Below are positions 9,016 through 16,293 of a DNA stretch of 39,316 bases, piece by piece (the first letter of the stretch is position 1; every line of letters begins with the position of its first letter). The notes beneath the pieces are model-generated. The model ran no database searches. It was not told the origin of the DNA and saw nothing but the letters and a program-made list of their open reading frames with translations. Both the position numbers and the translations under genes were made by a program. The DNA is taken from NCBI GenBank assembly GCA_947505805.1, contig CANNMA010000004.1, positions 1 through 39,316 on the forward strand. Direction: 5' to 3'. The DNA is from a bacterium (lineage in GTDB: Bacteria; Babelota; Babeliae; Babelales; CAIQNR01).

Positions 9016-9588
9016 ATGTTTGGCTTCGGCGAAAAAAAACAAAATCAGTGTGGTTGCGATCAAGAAAATACTACGGGCGGGGAAAAACAAGAATATCAGT
9101 CTGTTGAAAAAGAATTACAAGATAATGATACTTTTTCTAAAAATTTGACCCTTTGCATGAACGAGCTTGCTGATGTTAAGGAAAAATATTTGCGACTTAT
9201 TGCCGACTTTCAGAACTATAAAAAGCGTAGTGAAAAAGATCGAATTGATTGGATCGATAAATCAAAAGGTGATGTCCTTTTAGGTGTTCTTTCTATTGTT
9301 GATAATTTTGATCGTGCATTTGAAGAAGCTCGGCATACTTCTGATGAAACATTAAAAGAATGGATGCGCGGTTTTGAGCTGATTCATAAAGAATTATATG
9401 ATTTTTTAAAAGATCAGCATGTAGAAATTGTTGTTCAGAATACAGTTTTTGATCCTGTAGTTCATGAAGCTGTTGCTCAAGTTGAAGCTGAAGGTAAAGC
9501 TTCAGGAGATATTGTAGATGTGTTTGAAAAAGGATTTATGTTAAAAGGAAAAGTTTTGCGTACTGCAAAAGTAACCGTTGCAAAATAA
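9016..9588 (+). CDS. grpE: GrpE, nucleotide exchange factor of the DnaK chaperone
   Basis: 190 aa from the ATG at 9016, which has AAGGAG 5 nt upstream. An in-frame ATG at 8956 would add 20 hydrophobic residues not seen in the family, and it lies too close to the predicted -10 box. GrpE releases ADP from DnaK in the cytoplasm. The protein has an acidic Gln/Glu-rich head, a long coiled coil (about residues 30-90, with the family-typical LIADFQNYKKRSEKD segment) and the C-terminal beta domain with VHEAVAQVE, FEKGFMLKGKVLRTAKVTVA. Residues NQCGCDQE in the head add two Cys in a CxC arrangement of unknown meaning. dnaK and dnaJ are not in the window. Length is normal for the family. Confidence 0.95.
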   Translation: MFGFGEKKQNQCGCDQENTTGGEKQEYQSVEKELQDNDTFSKNLTLCMNELADVKEKYLRLIADFQNYKKRSEKDRIDWIDKSKGDVLLGVLSIVDNFDRAFEEARHTSDETLKEWMRGFELIHKELYDFLKDQHVEIVVQNTVFDPVVHEAVAQVEAEGKASGDIVDVFEKGFMLKGKVLRTAKVTVAK

Positions 9589-9605
9589 AAAGACAGGGGA
9601 TAGGG

Positions 9606-9629
9606 AGGGTCGAGTTCTTCGGCCCTTTA
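9606..9629 (+). terminator. Weak terminator-like hairpin after grpE
   Basis: AGGGTCGA (9606-9613) pairs with TCGGCCCT (9619-9626), including one G-T pair, and is followed only by TTTAA. It sits in the 46-nt gap between the convergent grpE and the gene ending at 9635, so it is the only candidate there. Confidence 0.4.
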
Positions 9630-9634
9630 AGAGG

Positions 9635-10780
9635 TTAACGGTGCATGAGCCCGATAATAACTTCGATAAAAATCAAAACGATAATGAGTACAGATAGCAT
9701 ATCTTCTCGGATAGAGTTTATTTTATGTTGATAGATCGATCGAACATCACGGACAATTGCAAGCTTTTTTTCAACTGATGATCGCCAGGTATCAAGTTCA
9801 AATTTCTGTACTAGTAGTCGATAAATTTCTGAATAATAAGCTTCACCAGCTAGTTTTATGCTGTTATCAAGTCTTTCGGTAATAACAGAAATATCAACTT
9901 TGAGTTTAGAAAGTTCGCTTAGTGGATCATATACGGTCCCCACAAAAGGGAGATAGGTATAAAAAGAGCGTGGTTGAATTGCATGTTCATAGACATCATC
10001 AAGTTTGGTATCAAGGAGCTTGTCAAAGTATTGGAGTTCAAGTTGTTGAATAAGTGCAAATTCAAAAAAATCTAAAAGTTCGTAACATTCAGCGTCATAG
10101 ACAAAAGCAGCTTCTGTATCGATAATTACCAAATCTTGACGATAATAACCGGTTCGAGATTTGAGAATGTCTTCAATTTGAAAATCAGAAATATTGGTTG
10201 TTTCAAACCGTAAGGCAGAAGCGATAATGGAGCCATATCGTTTGGGAAATTCTGTGCTGTCAACAATATCCGGTTGTGGGTCAATATGAATAACAAGGTA
10301 TGATGTTTTATGATGGAAAAATTTTTGTTGCGATACAAATGGTTTGATTAATTTAAAGACTGTATTTGCATCGTGAGTGCTTTGGGCTTCATATTGTTCG
10401 TCGAGTTTATTGAGTTTGTCTCGTAGTGCAGCAAGTGTCCCGTTGAAAGGGACCTTGTAGACGAGTGATATACTTCCAAAATGATGGATATTTGCACGAA
10501 TACATTGAATTCCGGGTGTTGCAACTGGTAAATCGACTGTGAGTGGTATGTGGTAGTGTTTAAAATACTTTGGCCAGATACGAGTTACTGTTGTCAAAAG
10601 GCGTGAATTTTTGACCTGTTCTAGGTTGATCATATCACCGACGTCAAGCGCATACAAAAGGTAGATGCTACCTGAAAATGCATGATCGTCCCCGTGTTCG
10701 GAGCTGAATGATTTGTTGGCGGAAGATGTTTTTTTAATATCCATACATTTTACTGTAGAAGATTTTAGCCGACTGTTCAA
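9635..10780 (-). CDS. DUF155 / RMD1-Sif2 family membrane protein
   Basis: Up to 381 aa. The central part (SIYLLYALDVGDMINL.. onward) and the C-terminal arrangement fit the DUF155 (RMD1/RMND1) family known from mitochondria and some bacteria: a helical stretch with FYTYLPFVG and ITERLDNSIKLAGEAYYSEI, then KLAIVRDVRSIYQHKINSIR leading into one C-terminal hydrophobic segment (LSVLIIVLIFIEVIIGL) with the typical FIEV. It is probably anchored by that helix with the bulk in the cytoplasm; no biochemical activity is established for bacterial members. The longest frame uses a TTG at 10780. An ATG at 10744 removes 12 residues; neither has a strong ribosome site. It lies 67 nt behind the 10848-13937 gene on the same strand and may be cotranscribed. 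Assignment is by eye. Confidence 0.65.
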   Translation of the reverse strand: MNSRLKSSTVKCMDIKKTSSANKSFSSEHGDDHAFSGSIYLLYALDVGDMINLEQVKNSRLLTTVTRIWPKYFKHYHIPLTVDLPVATPGIQCIRANIHHFGSISLVYKVPFNGTLAALRDKLNKLDEQYEAQSTHDANTVFKLIKPFVSQQKFFHHKTSYLVIHIDPQPDIVDSTEFPKRYGSIIASALRFETTNISDFQIEDILKSRTGYYRQDLVIIDTEAAFVYDAECYELLDFFEFALIQQLELQYFDKLLDTKLDDVYEHAIQPRSFYTYLPFVGTVYDPLSELSKLKVDISVITERLDNSIKLAGEAYYSEIYRLLVQKFELDTWRSSVEKKLAIVRDVRSIYQHKINSIREDMLSVLIIVLIFIEVIIGLMHR

Positions 10781-10847
10781 GTTTCTTGCAAAGAAGCCAT
10801 TTTTTAATTTGTTTTATGATGGTTTAGTATGTGTAGTTTGCCGCTTA

Positions 10848-13800
10848 TTAAAAAGGAATGATCATTTTTTGGAGTAACAGTAAGATCGCCAAAAGAACAA
10901 AGAAAGGAATTTTCTTTGTTGCCAGTAAGGCCAATTTTTGGGTATGAAGTGACTCTTCAGCACTTTCTTCTGTCTGTTCAGCACTTGTTGTACTTTCGTC
11001 TGAAACGCTTTCTTCTGAGTGATATCCACTTTTAATTTGAGAAGTTTTAACAGTAGGTAGAGAAAGAGGTTTAGTTTCTACAGGCTTACCAGCAGGAGTA
11101 ACTGGAAATTTTCTAGTTCTTGAGCATGCACTGTTATGAAATTCCATAGCATCACTATCATCATCAGTAGTAGATAGATCGACTATCGTATGTCTAGTAG
11201 GGGCGTTGGGTGCTACAGGCGCACTTGGTAACGGATTTTCATGTGGTCCAAAAGCAAAACGATAACTAACAAGACTTGTTGCTGGTGTGACTAAAAGATG
11301 ATGAGGGGTCATTGTATTGATATCATTTGAATTACCAGAAGGGATTTGTGGGTTTGGATGTATTGGTTGTGAAGCTGGTTCACCAGGTGGATTTACAGGA
11401 AGGGGTTGTTCACAATGAATATAACGATGCTCACTATCAGAAAGGTGAATTCTAGCGATATTGTCATAACCATCATCGCTTTGGTAACCTGTTTCGCTAT
11501 CTACTGAAAGAGGAGAAGCTGATTGTGATCTACTAGGGGTAGGGGGTAAAGAAACAAGAGTATAATCATTTTCATCTTCAGAATCATTATTGTCTTCGTC
11601 ATCATTATCATCGCTATCTTCATAATCAGCATCATTAACTGATTCATCTTCTGAAAATTCGGGGGACTCAGGAGTTACAGTACGAATTTGTTGCTTTGGT
11701 TGTGGTCGATAGATTGGACAGTGTGGTATATTTGCAACATGATCATTATCACTTTCTTCTGATGACGTTGATACTTGTAAGTCAATATTGCTTTCAGGTG
11801 ATGAATTATCTTCGCTTGATTCTGAATCTAGATTGCTTTCTAAGTCATCTTCATCGCTATGATGACTTGAACTATCAAAAGGAATTTCTGAGATTTCTGT
11901 ATTTGGGTTAATAGGATTTCTGGCTGAAGGCATTACGGGTATATCATTTTCATCGCTATCGTTACTTGAGCTTTCAAAAGAGCTTTCTGGTTCTAGCTGT
12001 AGTGAAGGAGTGTCTGCGCGCTGATGCTGTGCAGGAGGTACTAGAGGTTCTTGATGGGAATGTTCTGGCTCTGGTCCTAAAGCAGGTTCAATAGGGCTTG
12101 TAATTGCTGGTATTGGAGCAGTGCCCCATTGTATTGGTTGGTATGAATAAGGTGGGTAAAAAGGAATAGAGGGTACAGGTTCGTTTTCAGCATCGCTAGT
12201 TTCTAATGCTGTATCCGATTCATTTTCATCTTCGTCATCACTATCACTTGCAACTGGTGTATCTGAATTATTCGATTCTGAATCACTATTTAAAGAGTTA
12301 TCAAAAGCGGGTTCTGCTGATTGAGCTACTGGTACATTAGGCTGTTCGTTAATCATGATTAATTCATCATCACTATCAGTGTCAGATGAGGGAGGCGTAG
12401 GGGTATTAATAATTTCAAAATCATCATCGGATGCAGCAGGAGTAGGATTTTCTATATATTCAAAATCATTATCAGAAAGAGTATCAGCATCAGAATCGTT
12501 TTCAAGTTCATCATCTGAGGCAGTAACTGCAGCATAAGATGTAGGTTCATTTACTGGGCTAGTTGGTCTTTCAGGTTCTATAGGTGCAGTATTTGAAACT
12601 GTTTCTGCGGGTAATAAGTTTTGTAGAATTATTTGAGAATCGAGAATAATGTGTGGTTGATCTGGTGTTGGATGTATTAAAGCAGTAGCGCATTGTGCTT
12701 GTCTTTGTGTAGCTATAGAGCGAATAGGTTGATACCGTTCTTCTACAAGAGAAAGAGCTGTTGGAGCCATACGAGCAGCTTGTGAGAAAAAGCCTTTTAT
12801 TTGTGAAGGTTCGACCTGTGGGGTTGTTTTTACAAGAGCTTTTTTGAATGCATTTACCGATTGTTTAATAATATTTTGAGCACTTTTTACCGCCGTAAGT
12901 GCTTCTATAGAAGTAGATGAAGGTACTGGGGTAGCACTAATAGCAAGCTCCATTGATTCTGTGGCAGAAGGTGTTGCCTCAGCTACAACTTCATTTGAGG
13001 GAATAGCTCGTTGAGCTTCAATTGGTTTTAATGGTTGAGGTAGTGCAACTGGTTCTGATACTTTTATATTTTCTTTAAGCATCAAAGGAGGCTGCTGTGG
13101 AGTATAATTAAAGTTGACTGGCAAAAGAGTATTGCGGGGTAATTTTTGAGTACGTAGAGCATTCCTGAACGAATCTCTAACACTAAAAGAGGTATCAGTC
13201 GCAAAGGGAAGTAAGGCTGTTGGTGTTACGTAAGATTGTTGCAAGCTTTTTTGCTGAGCGTGATAAGGCATGAGTTCACGCAGTGATTTTTTTAGAGCAG
13301 TCATAGATGTTGGTTGGGCACTATAAGGTACCAAGGCAGAAGTAGTGCTTGATAATGGTTGATTGATTTCTACTGGATGCATTAAGTCCCGCATAGAAGA
13401 AAAATCCTGTAATCCTGGAGCATCATATGAAACAGTATCAGAAAAAGCCGAATGAGATTGTAATCCTTGAACTTGATGATCATGAAAAGCGACCTCAGTT
13501 TCTTGATCTGTACTAGCAGGTTCCGGTAGTTGTGGTCTTTCATACTGTTCAGCAAGAGCGTGATGCGCTTTAAAGCTATTTTCAATTTCTTCGGTTAAAA
13601 CAACCTTGGCTGGAAGATGTGATTTTCTTAGTTCTGAAAAAACTGGCTTTTTTGAAGGAGTTGTTGGAGCAGTCCATAAGGTCCGTTTTTGTCCATGCAG
13701 AATTGTATTAAAAGCAGTACTTGGTTTTGATTGTGTCGTTTGAAATGGTGCAATTGGAGCTTTTTGCGTGGTTGCGGTATTCGGTGATTTAGCGGTGACA

Positions 13801-13937
13801 ATCGGTTTTATAAATGCTTCTTGAGCAGATCGCACAAGACCTGGTGTACGAGATAAAAAAGTTTTACCTAAATGAGCAGAGTAACTATTTGTAAAAAAAA
13901 GTGCTAAAAAAGCATAGTGAATAAAACGTTTTATCAT
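10848..13937 (-). CDS. Exported acidic Ser/Asp/Pro-rich low-complexity protein with C-terminal membrane segment
   Basis: 1029 aa. A signal peptide (MIKRFIHYAFLALFFTNSYS) starts the protein and one hydrophobic segment (about residues 1008-1029, IPFFVLLAILLLLQK) ends it, preceded by a Lys pair. The first half is Pro/Thr/Gln-rich. From about residue 460 to 800 it is dominated by Asp/Ser/Glu clusters such as DSDDEDENESD and DDNDDEDNNDSEDE separated by Pro-rich linkers. This suggests a long disordered exported protein tethered by its C-terminus, as in surface stalks or secreted effectors. Low-complexity acidic runs can bind Ca2+ or basic proteins, but nothing specific can be claimed. It lies immediately upstream of the DUF155 gene. 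No homologous domain was recognised. Confidence 0.8.
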   Translation of the reverse strand: MIKRFIHYAFLALFFTNSYSAHLGKTFLSRTPGLVRSAQEAFIKPIVTAKSPNTATTQKAPIAPFQTTQSKPSTAFNTILHGQKRTLWTAPTTPSKKPVFSELRKSHLPAKVVLTEEIENSFKAHHALAEQYERPQLPEPASTDQETEVAFHDHQVQGLQSHSAFSDTVSYDAPGLQDFSSMRDLMHPVEINQPLSSTTSALVPYSAQPTSMTALKKSLRELMPYHAQQKSLQQSYVTPTALLPFATDTSFSVRDSFRNALRTQKLPRNTLLPVNFNYTPQQPPLMLKENIKVSEPVALPQPLKPIEAQRAIPSNEVVAEATPSATESMELAISATPVPSSTSIEALTAVKSAQNIIKQSVNAFKKALVKTTPQVEPSQIKGFFSQAARMAPTALSLVEERYQPIRSIATQRQAQCATALIHPTPDQPHIILDSQIILQNLLPAETVSNTAPIEPERPTSPVNEPTSYAAVTASDDELENDSDADTLSDNDFEYIENPTPAASDDDFEIINTPTPPSSDTDSDDELIMINEQPNVPVAQSAEPAFDNSLNSDSESNNSDTPVASDSDDEDENESDTALETSDAENEPVPSIPFYPPYSYQPIQWGTAPIPAITSPIEPALGPEPEHSHQEPLVPPAQHQRADTPSLQLEPESSFESSSNDSDENDIPVMPSARNPINPNTEISEIPFDSSSHHSDEDDLESNLDSESSEDNSSPESNIDLQVSTSSEESDNDHVANIPHCPIYRPQPKQQIRTVTPESPEFSEDESVNDADYEDSDDNDDEDNNDSEDENDYTLVSLPPTPSRSQSASPLSVDSETGYQSDDGYDNIARIHLSDSEHRYIHCEQPLPVNPPGEPASQPIHPNPQIPSGNSNDINTMTPHHLLVTPATSLVSYRFAFGPHENPLPSAPVAPNAPTRHTIVDLSTTDDDSDAMEFHNSACSRTRKFPVTPAGKPVETKPLSLPTVKTSQIKSGYHSEESVSDESTTSAEQTEESAEESLHTQKLALLATKKIPFFVLLAILLLLQKMIIPF

Positions 13938-14087
13938 TGTTTTCCAAAGTAAAATTAGCTAAAAAAATAAAGTAATAGTTTAATTTTAAGCGAATATGTA
14001 AAAACAACAAGCGGTTTTGTTCAAATAGAGATATTTAAGCTTAAAGAAACTTTTGCAGAATTACAAAACTGTGATAATAAGGGGAAA

Positions 14088-14136
14088 TGGGGTGAGCAAC
14101 CTCTTTGGTGCTGCACGGACAGTGCAGTGTGCTAAA
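14088..14136 (+). repeat. Partial copy of the long dispersed repeat
   Basis: GGGTGAGCAACCTCTTTGG followed by a TGCTGCACG..CAGTGC stretch and TGCTAAAGAAT matches the right half of the repeat at 651-815 and of its inverted copy at 32616-32777. Only the right arm of the 12-bp hairpin remains, so this copy is truncated. The rest of the 13938-14200 gap shows no gene. Confidence 0.65.
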
Positions 14137-14144
14137 GAATAAAA

Positions 14145-14173
14145 AAAAGGACATCTTTTAGGGACGTCCTTTT
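14145..14173 (-). terminator. Intrinsic terminator of lepA
   Basis: AAAAGGACATC at 14145-14155 pairs with GACGTCCTTTT at 14163-14173 with one internal mismatch. On the minus strand it is followed by a T-run (the A-run at 14141-14148), 28 nt after the lepA stop codon. Confidence 0.8.
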
Positions 14174-14200
14174 CGTGTATCAAGGGTACAAATGAAGTTG

Positions 14201-16021
14201 TTAATCTTTTTCAAGAATAGTTAAAAACGCTTCTTGAGGAACTTCAACGTTACCAACTTGTTTCATTCGTTTTTTACCTTCTTTTTGTTTTTCAAGAAGT
14301 TTACGTTTACGAGAAATATCACCACCGTAACATTTTGCAGTAACGTTTTTACGCAACGGAGCTACTCGTTCACGAGCAACAATTGTTGCTCCAAGAGCAG
14401 CTTGAATAATAACTTCAAAGAGCTGGCGATGAATAACTTTACGAAGTTTTTCAGCAAGGTCTCGGCCAACATAAGGAGCTCTTTCTTTATGCAAGATAGT
14501 GGCAAGTGCATCAACAGGTTTTCCATTTAAAAGGATATCCATTTTAACAAGGTCTGCTGCTTCGTATCCTGCTTCTTCATAATCAAAACTTGCATAACCT
14601 GATGAAAGTGATTTGAGCTGATCATAAAAATCAGTTGCAACTTCGTTTAAAGGTAGTTTGTATTTAAGAATAACTCGTCCTTCATCAAGGTACGAAAGAT
14701 CTGTTTGAGTCCCCCGTTTTTTCTGGCAGAGCTCGAAAATGTTTCCAATATATTCTGTTGGTACAATAATAGTTGCTTTAATGATTGGTTCATAAATTTC
14801 ATCGATGTAATTACGTTCTGGAAAATCTGCTGGGTTTTCAATATCGACCATTGTTCCATTAGTGAGTTTGATTTGATAGCGAACGCTTGGAGCAGTGATA
14901 ATGATAGACATGTTGTATTCTTGTTCAAGACGTTGTTTAAAAACATCTGCATGCAAGAGTCCTAAAAATCCACAACGGAATCCAAGTCCAAGAGCTGGTG
15001 AACTTTTACGTTCGATAGCAACGCTTGCATCATTTAACGTTAATTTTTCAATAGCATCTTTTAGCAGTTCAAAATCGGTGTTTTCAACCGGATAAATACC
15101 GGCAAAAACCATTGGTTTTGCAGGACGGAACCCTGGAAACGGTTTAACTGGATGTTTAGTTGCGTAAATGGTATCACCAATTCGAGCTTCTCGAACTGTT
15201 TTCATACCCATAATTACGTAGCCAACTTGGCCAGCATACAAACAGTCAGTTGGTGTTGGTTCTGGGTACATTACCCCAATATCAAGAACTTCATAGCGTG
15301 ATTGGCCTTGTGCTAAACTAACATCGTCACCTTTTTTCATGCAGCCACTTTCAAGGGTTATTAAACAAATAACTCCTTTATACTCGTCATACCATGAGTC
15401 AAAAAGCAGAGCTTTTAATGGTCCATTAAGATCAGCTTTTGGTGCAGGAATGCGTTCTACTACTGCTTCTAGAATTTCAGTAATACCAATACCAGCTTTT
15501 CCTGAAGCAAGAATAAGTTCGTTTTGTTTGTAATCAAAAAGAGTATGAAGTTCGCGTGCAACTCGTTCAATATCCGCGTTGGCCATATCGATTTTATTAA
15601 TAACGGGAAGAATGGTTAAATCTTGTTCAAAGGCTAAATAAAAATTAGCCATTGTTTGAGCTTGAACCCCTTGGCATGCATCAACAAGTAATAATGCTCC
15701 TTGGCAGGCATATAAAGATCGAGAAACTTCATAACTGAAATCAACGTGTCCTGGAGTATCGATAAGATTTAATAAATAAAATTGGCCTTTGTGTTCATAG
15801 ACCATGGAAGCAGTTTGTGCTTTAACGGTTATTCCTCGTTCTTTTTCAACTTGGAGCTTATCCATAAAAAGATCGTTTCTAACTCTATTAGAAAGTGTGC
15901 CAGTTGTTTCTAATAGACGATCGGATAAGGTTGACTTACCGTGGTCAATGTGGGCGATAACAGAAAAATTTCTGACTTTATCGGGTGTAAAATTTTTTAA
16001 ATTTTCTTTGGTTATTTTCAT
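14201..16021 (-). CDS. lepA: Elongation factor 4 (LepA), ribosome-associated GTPase
   Basis: 606 aa, the usual family length. EF4 is a translational GTPase that acts on stalled or assembling ribosomes. The GTPase motifs are complete: P-loop AHIDHGKST (23-31), DTPGHVDF (88-95), NKID (142-145) and SGKAGIG (173-179). EF-G-like domains follow, including the LGFRCGFLGLLHADVF block typical of LepA, and the Lys/Arg-rich C-terminal domain with AKCYGGDISRKRKLLEKQKE. The ATG at 16021 fits the family N-terminus; the upstream ribosome site is weak. It is a single-gene unit with its own terminator. Candidate promoter elements upstream on the minus strand are poor. Confidence 0.97.
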   Translation of the reverse strand: MKITKENLKNFTPDKVRNFSVIAHIDHGKSTLSDRLLETTGTLSNRVRNDLFMDKLQVEKERGITVKAQTASMVYEHKGQFYLLNLIDTPGHVDFSYEVSRSLYACQGALLLVDACQGVQAQTMANFYLAFEQDLTILPVINKIDMANADIERVARELHTLFDYKQNELILASGKAGIGITEILEAVVERIPAPKADLNGPLKALLFDSWYDEYKGVICLITLESGCMKKGDDVSLAQGQSRYEVLDIGVMYPEPTPTDCLYAGQVGYVIMGMKTVREARIGDTIYATKHPVKPFPGFRPAKPMVFAGIYPVENTDFELLKDAIEKLTLNDASVAIERKSSPALGLGFRCGFLGLLHADVFKQRLEQEYNMSIIITAPSVRYQIKLTNGTMVDIENPADFPERNYIDEIYEPIIKATIIVPTEYIGNIFELCQKKRGTQTDLSYLDEGRVILKYKLPLNEVATDFYDQLKSLSSGYASFDYEEAGYEAADLVKMDILLNGKPVDALATILHKERAPYVGRDLAEKLRKVIHRQLFEVIIQAALGATIVARERVAPLRKNVTAKCYGGDISRKRKLLEKQKEGKKRMKQVGNVEVPQEAFLTILEKD

Positions 16022-16186
16022 AGGTCTACAAGGCTTTTAAGGTTTCACTGACAGTGCGTATCTATTTAAGAATAAAGTCTATTCTAAAGCAATAGGGCAA
16101 CCTTGTAAAACTAAGGGGCTAACAAGTGATAGTTTAAGTTTTTATCTTAGGGCCTATCCCTAAATGAGCAAGGCCGTGTTAAAAAG

Positions 16187-16242
16187 AATAAAATCTCTCT
16201 ATTTTTAACCGAACTAAGATCAAAAATGAGAGAGATTTTATT
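16187..16242 (-). terminator. Long perfect hairpin after the ankyrin-RING gene
   Basis: AATAAAATCTCTCT at 16187-16200 pairs perfectly with AGAGAGATTTTATT at 16229-16242, with a 28-nt loop that can pair further internally (ATTTTTAAC / CAAAAAT). On the minus strand the stem is followed by CTTTTTAAC, consistent with an intrinsic terminator for the gene ending at 16294. The remaining 16022-16186 gap shows no gene; TTAGGGCCTATCCCTAA near 16147 is a small palindrome. Confidence 0.65.
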
Positions 16243-16293
16243 ATCTACGAAATGAAAAATTGGTATGAAAAATGTATCAATAAAGATTTTTTA

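Noticed and set aside
16022-16180. Possible small RNA upstream of lepA
   Set aside because: Only short palindromes such as TTAGGGCCTATCCCTAA are visible; no promoter-terminator pair or repeat copy supports a gene.
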